This document shows positions 24,488 through 33,915 of a stretch of DNA of 64,000 bases, piece after piece. The notes beneath the pieces were generated by a model. It saw only the letters and a list, made by a program, of their open reading frames with translations. It made no database searches and was not told where the DNA came from. The DNA is from Bacilli bacterium (GTDB lineage Bacteria; Bacillota_I; Bacilli_A; RF39; UBA660). Location: NCBI GenBank assembly GCA_017541885.1, contig JAFXYF010000010.1, forward strand, positions 1 through 64,000, in the 5' to 3' direction. How positions within the stretch are numbered: the first letter of the stretch is position 1; each line of letters opens with the position of its first letter. Made by a program: the position numbers and the translations under genes.

Positions 24488-24498
24488 TGTCATATAAG

Positions 24499-24525
24499 GT
24501 AAAGTCAATTGACTTTACTTTTTTT
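24499..24525 (+). terminator. Intrinsic terminator after the yitT pair
   Basis: Stem GTAAAGTC/GACTTTAC with loop AATT and a seven-T run. Confidence 0.85.
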
Positions 24526-24574
24526 GTCGAAAAATCTATGTTATAATTGTATTACTAAGGTGGTGAAGAGTTAG

Positions 24575-25273
24575 ATGGATTTAATCAGATTAAAAAACGT
24601 AGAAAAAAAGTACAAAAATGGAGTACAAGCCATCTATGATTTAAACTTAGCAATCGAGAAAGGCGCATTTGTCTTTGTTATCGGTGGATCAGGATCAGGT
24701 AAATCAACATTAATAAAGATGCTTTATCGTGAAGAAAAACCAACTAAAGGACAAGTAATAGTAGGCGGACTAGACGTTGCCAAATTAAAAAATAGAAAAG
24801 TATATAAGTTAAGAAGAAAATTAGGAATAGTTTTCCAAGACTTTAGATTATTACCTAAACTAACAGTATATGAAAATGTAGCGTTTGCGTTAGAGTGTTT
24901 AGGAGAAAAGAAATCAATTATAAGAGAAAAAGTTTTAAAAGCTTTAGAGGATGTTGGATTAAAGAACAAAGTACATAGTTATCCAGACCAATTATCTGGA
25001 GGAGAACAACAAAGAGTAGCAATTGCAAGAGCAATAGTAAATGATCCAAAATTGTTACTTTGTGATGAGCCAACAGGAAATCTAGATCCAGAAAAAAGTA
25101 TGGAAATAATGGAAGTGTTAGAAGATATTAATAAAAATAGAGGTACTACAATTATTATGGCTACCCATGATAAAGAAATAGTAAATAAACTAAAGAAACA
25201 AGTTATTACATTAAAAGAAGGAAGACTAGTAAATCACAAGAAGAAAGGAAAGTATGAAGATGAAGCTATTTAG
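24575..25273 (+). CDS. ftsE: Cell division ATP-binding protein FtsE
   Basis: 232 residues. Walker A GGSGSGKST, the ABC signature LSGGEQQRVAIARA and Walker B LLLCDEPTGNLD are all present, and IVFQDFRLLPKLTVYENVA is typical of FtsE. With FtsX it forms a membrane complex at the division or elongation site that drives activation of a peptidoglycan hydrolase; the hydrolase gene is third in this operon. An extended -10 (TGTTATAAT, 24542-24547) precedes it. Confidence 0.95.
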   Translation: MDLIRLKNVEKKYKNGVQAIYDLNLAIEKGAFVFVIGGSGSGKSTLIKMLYREEKPTKGQVIVGGLDVAKLKNRKVYKLRRKLGIVFQDFRLLPKLTVYENVAFALECLGEKKSIIREKVLKALEDVGLKNKVHSYPDQLSGGEQQRVAIARAIVNDPKLLLCDEPTGNLDPEKSMEIMEVLEDINKNRGTTIIMATHDKEIVNKLKKQVITLKEGRLVNHKKKGKYEDEAI

Positions 25274-26159
25274 AATGTTAGGTAGAAGCATCAGAGATGC
25301 TTTCAAAAGTGTAATAAGAAACTTTAGTTTATCATTAGCCTCTATATCATGTATTACAATAACACTTATCATTGTTGCAATTGCTATTATGGCAACATTC
25401 AATGTTCAAAACTTTACTCAAGAAATTGAAAGAGATATGACAATAGTTGTATTCTTAGACAATGACACAACAGAAGAAGAAGCAAAAGATGTAGAAAAAC
25501 AAATTAAGAAAATGGATAATGTTACTACATATACATTCTTAACAAAGCAACAAGTAAAAGAACAAATGCAAGAAGAGTCAGATGTATTTAAAACAGTTCT
25601 AGAAAACTTTGATGAAGAAAGTTCTCCATTAAAAGATACTTTCCAAGTAAAAGTAAAAGAGATTGAAAGTATTAAGGGAACAGCTAAAAAGATTGAAAAA
25701 TTAGAACATGTTGCCGTAGTTCGATATGGAGAAGGAATGGTTGATAAAATGGTAACAGCCTTTGCTTCTATAGAAAAAGTAACTTATGGTATTGGTATAG
25801 CATTAGTATTAGTAACAATATTCTTAATAGTTAATACCATTAAACTAACAATTTCTGCTCGTAAGAAAGAAATTGGAATTATGAGATTAGTAGGAGCAAG
25901 TAACTTTACTATCAAAACTCCATTTATTATAGAAGGAATGATCTTAGGAATGTTTGGTTCTATCATTCCAATTGGAATTTGTACATATGGTTATATGGCT
26001 TTCTACAATCATTTTAATGGTTATTTGTATTCTGAATTAATTAAATTAATAGTTCCAGAACCATTCATCTATCAAGTAGCTCTTATCGTATTAGGAGTAG
26101 GAATACTTGTAGGTATGATTGGTAGTGCTAGAGCTGTAAGAAAGTATTTAAAGATATGA
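25254..26159 (+). CDS. ftsX: Cell division protein FtsX
   Basis: 301 residues overlapping ftsE by 20 bp. An N-terminal membrane segment (about residues 25-48), an extracellular domain of about 120 residues, and three C-terminal membrane segments give the FtsX topology. The LVGASNFTIKTPFIIEGMILG segment is characteristic. ATG 25254 and ATG 25260 are both possible starts. It transmits FtsE ATPase state to the extracellular hydrolase partner. Confidence 0.93.
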   Translation: MKMKLFRMLGRSIRDAFKSVIRNFSLSLASISCITITLIIVAIAIMATFNVQNFTQEIERDMTIVVFLDNDTTEEEAKDVEKQIKKMDNVTTYTFLTKQQVKEQMQEESDVFKTVLENFDEESSPLKDTFQVKVKEIESIKGTAKKIEKLEHVAVVRYGEGMVDKMVTAFASIEKVTYGIGIALVLVTIFLIVNTIKLTISARKKEIGIMRLVGASNFTIKTPFIIEGMILGMFGSIIPIGICTYGYMAFYNHFNGYLYSELIKLIVPEPFIYQVALIVLGVGILVGMIGSARAVRKYLKI

Positions 26160-27295
26160 GAAAGCGTTTAGTAGTAATAGTATTAATTCTCATATTATTA
26201 GGTAATATATTTGCTCCAATAGAAGCAAAAGCAACAACTCTAAGAGAATATGAAGAATTATTAGAAAAGTATAAAAATGAATTAAATAGTACAAATAATC
26301 AAATATATATTAGTAGACAACAACTAGAAGAAATACAAAATAAAATAGCAGATACTGAAAGACAAATAAAAGAAGCAGAAGATGAAATTGTAAGACTAGA
26401 AGAAGAAATCAAGAAGAACAATGAAGAAATTGCTAAGAAAAAAGAAGAATCAAAAGCATTAATTGAATATTATCAAATATCTAATGGAGAAAATATTTAT
26501 CTAGAATATGCTTTTGGAGCTGAAAGTATAACTGATATGATTTATCGTATGTCTATAGTAGAACAACTAACAGATTATAACGATAGAGTAATGAAAGAAT
26601 TAAAAGAATTGATTCGTCAAAATGAGGAAAGACAAAAAGAACTAGAACAAAAGAAAATAGAACTAAAAGAGTTACAAGAAGAATTACATCAAGAAGCTCA
26701 AAAAGTTAAAGGTGATATTTCTAGTATGGCTGCAATGATTCCTGATATTAAGAATCAATTATCTAACTATGAAAATCGTGTTAACTATTATCGTAGAGTA
26801 GGATGCCAACCTGATGATGAAATTGGTGTTGATTGCGATAGAGGAAACAATGCTTATGGATTTGTAAGACCAGTTACTGGTAATTATTGGATTTCAACAT
26901 ATTATTACTGGAATGGATATTCTGGTCATAAAGGAATAGACTATGCTCAAGGTTGTGGAAATCCAGTAAGAGCAGTTGCTAATGGTCGTGTTTACTATGT
27001 AGGATCAAATAAAGATGTTTATCATGCTAAAATGATTTTAATAGTACATAATTATAATGGTAGAAAAGTATTCTCTCAATATACACACCTTTCTGGATAC
27101 GCAGTATCAGAAAACCAAGATGTAGAAGCAGGACAAGTAATAGGTTATGTTGGAACAACAGGATGGTCTACAGGATGTCACTTACACTTAGAGATGTCTG
27201 TTGATGTTGGATGGGATTATAACTCACCTGGAAACTATTACAGTTCATATGTTTCTCATATAGTTAATCCATACAACTATGTACCAAATGATTAA
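26156..27295 (+). CDS. Murein hydrolase with coiled coil and M23 (LytM) domain, FtsEX-linked
   Basis: 379 residues starting in the ATGA overlap with the ftsX stop. A signal peptide (to about residue 28), long coiled coils (about 35-205), then an M23 peptidase with zinc ligands in GHKGIDYAQG and CHLHLEM. The arrangement is that of EnvC/PcsB-like activators and hydrolases controlled by FtsEX. Both M23 metal motifs are kept, so it is probably catalytically active rather than a pure activator. The coiled coil would contact the FtsX extracellular domain. Confidence 0.9.
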   Translation: MRKRLVVIVLILILLGNIFAPIEAKATTLREYEELLEKYKNELNSTNNQIYISRQQLEEIQNKIADTERQIKEAEDEIVRLEEEIKKNNEEIAKKKEESKALIEYYQISNGENIYLEYAFGAESITDMIYRMSIVEQLTDYNDRVMKELKELIRQNEERQKELEQKKIELKELQEELHQEAQKVKGDISSMAAMIPDIKNQLSNYENRVNYYRRVGCQPDDEIGVDCDRGNNAYGFVRPVTGNYWISTYYYWNGYSGHKGIDYAQGCGNPVRAVANGRVYYVGSNKDVYHAKMILIVHNYNGRKVFSQYTHLSGYAVSENQDVEAGQVIGYVGTTGWSTGCHLHLEMSVDVGWDYNSPGNYYSSYVSHIVNPYNYVPND

Positions 27296-27319
27296 AAGCA
27301 AGAATTTTCTTGCTTTTTT
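27294..27319 (+). terminator. Intrinsic terminator after the ftsEX operon
   Basis: Stem AAAAGCAAGAA/TTCTTGCTTTT with a very short loop and a T run; it overlaps the stop codon. Confidence 0.8.
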
Positions 27320-27324
27320 GTTTG

Positions 27325-27353
27325 TTGTAGAATAAAAAAATATATGTTAAAAT
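27325..27353 (+). promoter_or_regulatory. Promoter of the Hint-domain surface protein
   Basis: TTGTAG and TAAAAT with a 17-bp spacer and a TG dinucleotide before the -10 (TGTTAAAAT). Confidence 0.55.
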
Positions 27354-27382
27354 GATAATGAGATAATATAGGAGGAATACCT

Positions 27383-29563
27383 ATGCAAAAAGATAAAAGT
27401 AGTAAGTTTAAAAAATATAATAAATTACTAAATATAATTATTGTAGCAATGCTATTTTTGGGCATAGGTTATGCTCAAATAACAGCAACTAATCTAGAAA
27501 TTGAAGGTACAGCATCTGCTTATGAAAAAGAAGGAGTATATGTTTCAAATGTAACATACCAATCAAGTAATAATGCTAATGTAGATGCTAGTGAAACAAA
27601 ACAAAGAGTAGGAGCAACAATAACAAGTAAAGTAATATTAGGTAATTCACAAAGTTCATCAATTACTTATCAAATAACAACTACAAATAGTACTACAAGT
27701 AATTATGTATATGTAGGACCTGCTGTATCAGAAAACTTTTACAGTAATAATGATATAGAGTATTCTATTTCTGGTATTAATGTAGGAGATAGAATAAGTC
27801 CTAGTGATTCAAGAACATTTAATCTAACTTATTCATATGCAAATGGACATACTCCACAAACACAAACTGAAGAGTTAGATGCATATATTAATTTTGGATT
27901 TAGAGAACTATATATGATTAGCTATGTTAATATTCAAGGTACTGGTTATCCAGATAGTGTAATTAAATATAGACAATCAGATAATCAACCAACACAGTTA
28001 GTAGTAGATTTTGGAACTAACGCTCCAACAGATTTAGTAATTACAGGAGTAGATACTGGTACAGAATATGTATTAGGAACAGATTATACATATACAAATG
28101 GAGTATTAACATTCCCTAATGTATCAGAAGGATTAACAGTAGAACAACCAATACCAAATGATCCACCAGTAATTAACAGTTTCACAGAAGAACAACAAGA
28201 TACAAGTGGATCAGTAAAAGTATCATGGAATGTAACAGATGATCATGGAATAGATCATTATGAAATTAAAACATATCAAGTAGTAAATAATGCAAATACA
28301 TTAGTTAAAACTGAAACAGTAGCAGATACTGAAACAGAATACACAGTAACTAATATTACAGAAGGTGGAACATACTACTTTGAATTAACTGCTGTAGATT
28401 TAGGAGACTTAACTGCAACTTTAGCAACAACAGCAAAAGAATATAAATGGAACTTAACAGTAACAATTAATATTACAAATGGTGGACCAAATGGTAAAAC
28501 AAATACAACTTATGGTAGTGCCTTTACTACAACACTTACAGTAAATCAAGGATACAATAATATTAATAATTTAACAGTAACAATGGGTGGTAACACTTTA
28601 ACTGCAGGTACTGATTATACATATACTGCAAATAGTGGAGCATTCTCAATCACAAGATTAACAGGAGATGTTTCTATTACAGGAGCAGCAACTGGTGGAG
28701 GAGTATGTTTAGTAGAAGGTACTAAAGTAAAATTAGCAAATGGTAAAGAAAAGAACATTGAAGATATTACTTATGAAGATCTACTACTAGTATGGAGTTA
28801 TGATGAAGGAAGAGTAGTTGAAGAATATCCATTATGGATTGAAAAAGGTAAGAGAACAGTTGAGTATTACAAGATAACATTTAGTGATTCATCAACTATA
28901 GGAATATTTAAAGATCATGCATTCTTCTCAAGTGATGAGAATAAATTTGTTAACTATAAAAATAAAGATTCATTCCATATTGGAACTCATATCTTAAAAG
29001 TAACAAAAGATAATAAATTAAAAGAAGTATCAGTAACAAAGATTGAAGAAGTACAAGAAGAAAAAGGCTACTACTTTGTAGCATCAACAAGATATTACAA
29101 TATTATTTCAGATGATTTCATCACAACAGATGCTTATACTGATATAACAAATCTATATCCATTTAATGATAATATTACATGGACTAATAATAGAGAAGTA
29201 AAAGTATTAGATTATAAGTATTTACAAGATGTCTTACCATACTATATGTATAAAGGATTTAGAGCAGGAGAAGTAGCAGTACTTCTAAATAGTAATAAAA
29301 CAAGTATTGAATCTTTTAGAGCATATATTAAATATTTAGTATTAGCTGACTATATGATGCAAGAACCTATTACTAAAAATGGTACTCGTTACTGGCCAGT
29401 CTCAACAGATACAAAATTGAATAAAAAACCAACATTAGTAAAAGAGGGAGACTACTATAAATTACCTTTTGGTAAATGGTATTCTACATCAGAGCATAAA
29501 TATTATAAAACTGGTGATAAAGTACAAGTATGGACTGGAATGCATTTTGAAAGAGTTAAATAG
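27383..29563 (+). CDS. Exported surface protein with fibronectin-like region and C-terminal Hint (intein-like) domain
   Basis: 726 residues. N-terminal membrane/signal segment (about residues 17-33) ending GIGYAQITATNLEIEG, as in the protein at 597-1883. Beta-rich Asn/Thr-rich region, a fibronectin-III-like stretch (VIWSW-type strands with PPVINSFTEEQQDTSGSVKV and HYEIKTYQVV), then a GGG linker and a Hint domain starting at Cys (GGVCLVEGTKVKLANG) with FKDHAFF for the block-B His and YYNIISDDFITTD at the expected C-terminal end. The usual terminal His-Asn pair is not evident, so Cys-initiated N-terminal cleavage is more plausible than splicing. About 150 residues follow. Ribosome binding site AGGAGG; target and role unknown. 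Confidence 0.7.
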   Translation: MQKDKSSKFKKYNKLLNIIIVAMLFLGIGYAQITATNLEIEGTASAYEKEGVYVSNVTYQSSNNANVDASETKQRVGATITSKVILGNSQSSSITYQITTTNSTTSNYVYVGPAVSENFYSNNDIEYSISGINVGDRISPSDSRTFNLTYSYANGHTPQTQTEELDAYINFGFRELYMISYVNIQGTGYPDSVIKYRQSDNQPTQLVVDFGTNAPTDLVITGVDTGTEYVLGTDYTYTNGVLTFPNVSEGLTVEQPIPNDPPVINSFTEEQQDTSGSVKVSWNVTDDHGIDHYEIKTYQVVNNANTLVKTETVADTETEYTVTNITEGGTYYFELTAVDLGDLTATLATTAKEYKWNLTVTINITNGGPNGKTNTTYGSAFTTTLTVNQGYNNINNLTVTMGGNTLTAGTDYTYTANSGAFSITRLTGDVSITGAATGGGVCLVEGTKVKLANGKEKNIEDITYEDLLLVWSYDEGRVVEEYPLWIEKGKRTVEYYKITFSDSSTIGIFKDHAFFSSDENKFVNYKNKDSFHIGTHILKVTKDNKLKEVSVTKIEEVQEEKGYYFVASTRYYNIISDDFITTDAYTDITNLYPFNDNITWTNNREVKVLDYKYLQDVLPYYMYKGFRAGEVAVLLNSNKTSIESFRAYIKYLVLADYMMQEPITKNGTRYWPVSTDTKLNKKPTLVKEGDYYKLPFGKWYSTSEHKYYKTGDKVQVWTGMHFERVK

Positions 29564-29565
29564 TA

Positions 29566-29595
29566 AAAAGAGAAATATTGTTATTTCTCTTTTTT
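29566..29595 (+). terminator. Intrinsic terminator
   Basis: Stem AAAGAGAAATA/TATTTCTCTTT with loop TTGT and a T run. Confidence 0.85.
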
Positions 29596-29628
29596 AATGA
29601 TAAAATAACTGCGGAATGAGGTGATAAT

Positions 29629-31581
29629 ATGGGCTTTGAATTAGTATCGAATTATTCTCCTTCAGGAGATCAACCTGAAGCTATAAAAGAATTAGTAGAA
29701 GGAATAAATGAAGGTAAGAAAGAACAAGTACTATTAGGCGCAACAGGTACAGGTAAAACATTTACTATTGCGAATGTCATAAAAGAAGTAAATAAACCAA
29801 CATTAGTATTAGCCCATAATAAGACTTTAGCAGGACAACTATATTCTGAATTAAAAGAATTATTCCCAAATAATAAAGTAGAGTACTTTGTATCTTACTA
29901 TGATTATTATCAACCTGAAGCATATGTACCATCAACAGATACATATATAGAAAAAGACTCATCAATTAATGATGAAATAGATGAGTTAAGACATGCTGCT
30001 ACATCAGCTCTTATCTCTAGAAGAGATGTAATAGTAGTCGCATCAGTATCTTGTATCTATGGTATAGGAGAAGTAGAAGAATATAAAAGTAAAATGTTAA
30101 CTCTATCAGTAGGAGAACAAATTGATAGAAATAGCGTATTAACTAAATTAGTAGATATGTTATATGAAAGAAATGATATGGACTTTAAAAGAGGTACTTT
30201 TAGAGTTAGAGGAGATATTCTAGAAATAATTCCAACAAACCAAAATACTCAAGGATATCGTATAGAATTCTTTGGAGATGAAATAGATAGAATATCTGAA
30301 ATAGATACATTAACAGGTTCAATTATAAATAATGTTAAAAATGTATCAATCTTTCCAGCAAGTCACTTCGTAGTAAGTGATGAGAAATTAAAAGCTGCAA
30401 TTGAAAGAATAAAAATAGAATTAAAAGATCGTTTAGAAGAATTAAAATCACAAAATAAATTATTAGCTGCAGAACGTCTAGAACAAAGAACTAATTATGA
30501 TCTAGAAATGCTAGAAGAAACAGGTTTTTGTTCAGGAGTAGAAAACTATTCAGCACCTCTTGCCGGACGAGCTCCAGGAGAAACTCCAACTACATTAATG
30601 GACTTCTTCCCAGACGATTATCTATTAGTAGTAGATGAATCTCATGTTACTCTTCCACAAGTAAGAGGAATGTATAATGGAGATAGATCTAGAAAGATGA
30701 ATTTAGTAGAGTATGGATTTAGACTTCCTAGTGCTTTAGATAATAGACCATTAAAGTATGAAGAATTTGAATCTAAAATTAATCAAGCAATTTATGTGTC
30801 TGCTACTCCAGGAGATTATGAATTAGAACATACTCATAATAAGTTTGTAGAACAAATTATTCGTCCAACAGGTCTATTAGATCCAGAAATAGAAGTTAGA
30901 AAAACTGAAGGTCAAATAGATGACTTAGTAGATGAAATTAATAATAGAATAAAGAGTAATGAAAGAGTACTAGTCACAACTTTAACTATTCGTATGGCAG
31001 AAGAATTAACTAATTACTTAAAAGAATTAGATATAAAAGTAGCATATCTTCATAGTGAAGTAAAAACACTAGAAAGAATGCAAATAATTCATGATGTAAG
31101 AACAGGTAAATATGATGTCTTAGTAGGTATTAACCTATTAAGAGAAGGTTTAGATATTCCAGAAGTAAGTTTAATTGCTATTCTAGATGCTGATAAAGAA
31201 GGATTCTTACGTAGTACAAGAAGTTTAATCCAAACTGCTGGAAGATGTGCAAGAAATGCCAATGGTCATGTAATAATGTATGGAGATAAAATAACAGATT
31301 CTATGCAAGAAGCAATAGAAGAAACTGCTCGTCGTAGAAAGATTCAAGAAGCATATAATAAAGAACATAATATTACTCCAAAAACAATTATCAAAGAAAT
31401 CAGAGAAGTAATTACAAATACTGATCTAGAAGGTAAGAAGAAAGAACATAAGATGACTAAGAAAGAATTAGCTCTAACAATAGATCGTATTGAACAAGAG
31501 ATGAGAGAAGCTGCAAGAAACTTAGACTTTGAAAGAGCTATGGAACTAAGAGATATCTTATTTGAAATGAAGAGTAATTAA
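29629..31581 (+). CDS. uvrB: Excinuclease ABC subunit B
   Basis: 650 residues, normal length. Walker A GATGTGKT at residues 37-44, the beta-hairpin [12 protein letters not shown] that clamps DNA, helicase motifs ([42 protein letters not shown]) and a C-terminal UVR motif for UvrC contact ([13 protein letters not shown]). It verifies damage delivered by UvrA in nucleotide excision repair. Its uvrA partner lies 3 kb downstream and is frameshifted here. Confidence 0.97.
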   Translation: MGFELVSNYSPSGDQPEAIKELVEGINEGKKEQVLLGATGTGKTFTIANVIKEVNKPTLVLAHNKTLAGQLYSELKELFPNNKVEYFVSYYDYYQPEAYVPSTDTYIEKDSSINDEIDELRHAATSALISRRDVIVVASVSCIYGIGEVEEYKSKMLTLSVGEQIDRNSVLTKLVDMLYERNDMDFKRGTFRVRGDILEIIPTNQNTQGYRIEFFGDEIDRISEIDTLTGSIINNVKNVSIFPASHFVVSDEKLKAAIERIKIELKDRLEELKSQNKLLAAERLEQRTNYDLEMLEETGFCSGVENYSAPLAGRAPGETPTTLMDFFPDDYLLVVDESHVTLPQVRGMYNGDRSRKMNLVEYGFRLPSALDNRPLKYEEFESKINQAIYVSATPGDYELEHTHNKFVEQIIRPTGLLDPEIEVRKTEGQIDDLVDEINNRIKSNERVLVTTLTIRMAEELTNYLKELDIKVAYLHSEVKTLERMQIIHDVRTGKYDVLVGINLLREGLDIPEVSLIAILDADKEGFLRSTRSLIQTAGRCARNANGHVIMYGDKITDSMQEAIEETARRRKIQEAYNKEHNITPKTIIKEIREVITNTDLEGKKKEHKMTKKELALTIDRIEQEMREAARNLDFERAMELRDILFEMKSN

Positions 31582-31582
31582 T

Positions 31583-32422
31583 ATGAAAAAATTTAAAAAG
31601 ATATACATAGAAATAACAAATAATTGTAATCTTAATTGTTCATTTTGTTCAAAAACTTCTAGAGAAAAGAAAAATATGACTCTAGAAGAATTTAAAGTCA
31701 TATTAGAAAAAATAAAAGATTATACTAACTATATTTATCTTCATGTAAAAGGAGAACCTTTATTACATAAAGATGTAATAGATTTTATTAAAGAAGCAGA
31801 TAAATATAATCTAAAAGTAAATCTAACTACAAATGGAACATTATTTAAAGATAAAAGTATTGAATTAGGTAAATGTACTAATCTTAATAAAATAAACTTT
31901 TCTCTTCATAGTGAAAATAATAAAGAAAACTATCTAGAAGATATTTTTGATAATATAAAAAACTTATCCACAAATACTACAGTAATATATAGATTGTGGA
32001 CTCTTAAAAACAATAAATTAGATGAGAAATCAACAAAAATTGTGGAAAGAATAAAAGACTACTATAATTTATCAACAGAAACAGTGGATAAAATAAAAAA
32101 TGAAAATAATATTAAAATTAATCCACAAATATATGTTGATAAAGATAATGAATTTGTCTGGCCTACAGTTAATAATCACAAAAGTTGTGGATATTGTTAT
32201 GCCTTAAAAACACATATTGGAGTACTTTCAGATGGAACAGTAGTACCTTGCTGTTTAGATGCAGAAGGAATTATTAATTTAGGTAATATCTATAAACAAA
32301 ATCTAGATGAAATAATTAATAGTGATAGATTTAAAAAAATACAAAAATCATTTCAAGATAGAAAACCAATAGAAGAGTTATGCGCATCATGTACATTTAA
32401 ACAAAAAGAAAAAGAGCTATAA
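31583..32422 (+). CDS. Radical SAM protein with SPASM-type C-terminus
   Basis: 279 residues. The cluster motif is CNLNCSFC (C-x3-C-x2-C) near the start, followed by GEP and TTNGTL segments of the radical SAM barrel. The C-terminal part has CGYCYALKTHIGVLSDG, VVPCCLDAEG and CASCTF, giving the Cys set of a SPASM or twitch auxiliary cluster. Such proteins modify peptides or mature enzymes; no precursor peptide gene is visible beside it. The ATG is one base after uvrB, so it is translated from the uvrB transcript. Confidence 0.8.
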   Translation: MKKFKKIYIEITNNCNLNCSFCSKTSREKKNMTLEEFKVILEKIKDYTNYIYLHVKGEPLLHKDVIDFIKEADKYNLKVNLTTNGTLFKDKSIELGKCTNLNKINFSLHSENNKENYLEDIFDNIKNLSTNTTVIYRLWTLKNNKLDEKSTKIVERIKDYYNLSTETVDKIKNENNIKINPQIYVDKDNEFVWPTVNNHKSCGYCYALKTHIGVLSDGTVVPCCLDAEGIINLGNIYKQNLDEIINSDRFKKIQKSFQDRKPIEELCASCTFKQKEKEL

Positions 32423-32433
32423 AGCTCTTTTTT
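32411..32433 (+). terminator. Intrinsic terminator overlapping the radical SAM stop
   Basis: Stem AAAGAGCT/AGCTCTTT with loop ATAA and a T run; the stop codon lies inside the hairpin. Confidence 0.8.
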
Positions 32434-32444
32434 GTTGTGACTTA

Positions 32445-32780
32445 TTACTTGCTATCCATGCAGTAGAATACTAAAAGCACAATTCCACCAAATGGAACAA
32501 ATGCTAGTAGTAACCACCAACCAGATTTTCCGATATCATGTAATCTTCTTACTTCAATCGCAATGCTTGGAATAATAATTGCTAAACCAAAAATTGCAGG
32601 AATTAAACCAAAGATTGTTGCAGCAGAATCTCCTAGTAATCCACCTAAGAATCCGCATACAAAACCAAGAACCATAGAGATTAGCCAAATACCTAAAATA
32701 GCTAACCAGAAATCTTTTCTATTAGTTTTTCCTTTAAAATCAGCATATTGATTGAAGAATTTTTTTACAGCTTCTACCAA
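32445..32780 (-). CDS. DUF805 membrane protein
   Basis: 111 residues from TTG 32780, which has GAGGAG 8 bp upstream; a GTG at 32789 is in frame but overlaps that site. Three hydrophobic segments, GRTNRKDFW-like entry (GKTNRKDFWLAIL) and the family signature RRLHDIGKSGWW near the third segment. DUF805 proteins are small inner-membrane proteins without a proven function. Monocistronic, convergent with the radical SAM gene. Confidence 0.85.
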   Translation of the reverse strand: MVEAVKKFFNQYADFKGKTNRKDFWLAILGIWLISMVLGFVCGFLGGLLGDSAATIFGLIPAIFGLAIIIPSIAIEVRRLHDIGKSGWWLLLAFVPFGGIVLLVFYCMDSK

Positions 32781-32877
32781 CTTCGTCACTCCTCTCTAAC
32801 ATAATAATAACATAATATAGAAAAAGTATAAATAATTATTTTTATTTGTGGTATAATATGCACTGAGGTGTTACTGT

Positions 32878-33915
32878 ATGGATAAGATTATTGTTAAAGG
32901 TGCACGAGAGAATAACCTTAAAAATGTAAATATTGAATTACCTAAAAATAAGTTAATTGTAATGACAGGTTTATCAGGTTCTGGTAAATCTTCTTTAGCA
33001 TTCGATACTATTTATGCTGAAGGTCAACGTAGATATGTTGAATCTTTATCTGCATATGCAAGACAATTCTTAGGTAATACAGAAAAACCAGATGTAGATT
33101 CTATTGAAGGATTATCTCCTGCTATATCAATAGACCAAAAAACTACAAACAATAATCCAAGATCAACAGTAGGTACAGTAACAGAAATCTATGATTATTT
33201 AAGATTAGTATTTGCTAGAGTTGGAGTTCCATACTGTCCTAATCATAATGTACCAATTACATCACAAAGTGTAGAAGAAATGACTAATAAGATTATGGAA
33301 TATCCTGAAGGTACTAAGTTAATTATAATGTCTCCTGTAGTTCACGGAGAAAAAGGTACACATAAAGATTTATTAGAAGATCTTCGTAAAGAAGGTTATA
33401 TCAGAGTAAGAATAAATGGAGAAATGGTAGACTTATCAGAAGATATAAATCTAGAGAAAAATACTAAAGATGATATTGCCGTAGTAATTGATAGATTAGT
33501 ATTAAAGCCAGAATCTCGTTCTAGATTATTTGAAGCTTTAGAACAAGCAACTAAATTATCAAAAGGTAAAGTAGTAATTGAGATATTAGGAGAAGACCAT
33601 AAAGAATTAGTATTCTCTGAGTCTTTTGCATGTCCTCATTGTGAGTTTTCACTTCCAGAACTAGAGCCAAGATTATTCTCATTCAATGCCCCATATGGAG
33701 CATGTCCTGATTGTAAAGGATTAGGAGTTAAACTACAAATAGATGAAGATTTACTTATTCCAGATGAAGATAAGTCTATTGTAGAAGGATGTATTAAGAC
33801 ATTAACTGATGATCCAGAAGCAATTGAATTTATGGAATTAGAATGTTTATGTAAGCATTATAAAATTGATATGAATAAAAAATGGAAAAGTTATCTAAAA
33901 AAGATAAAGATCTAA
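32878..33915 (+). CDS. uvrA: UvrA, N-terminal fragment (frameshifted)
   Basis: 345 residues in this frame. Contains the first ATP site (GLSGSGKSS), the UvrB-binding and insertion regions and the first zinc-binding part ([24 protein letters not shown]). It ends early because of a one-base loss: the true frame changes near the run of four A residues at 33886-33889; one more A would join MNKKW to [15 protein letters not shown], a normal UvrA sequence. UvrA recognises DNA damage and loads UvrB. Extended -10 at 32852-32857 and GAGGTG ribosome binding site. Confidence 0.9.
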   Translation: MDKIIVKGARENNLKNVNIELPKNKLIVMTGLSGSGKSSLAFDTIYAEGQRRYVESLSAYARQFLGNTEKPDVDSIEGLSPAISIDQKTTNNNPRSTVGTVTEIYDYLRLVFARVGVPYCPNHNVPITSQSVEEMTNKIMEYPEGTKLIIMSPVVHGEKGTHKDLLEDLRKEGYIRVRINGEMVDLSEDINLEKNTKDDIAVVIDRLVLKPESRSRLFEALEQATKLSKGKVVIEILGEDHKELVFSESFACPHCEFSLPELEPRLFSFNAPYGACPDCKGLGVKLQIDEDLLIPDEDKSIVEGCIKTLTDDPEAIEFMELECLCKHYKIDMNKKWKSYLKKIKI

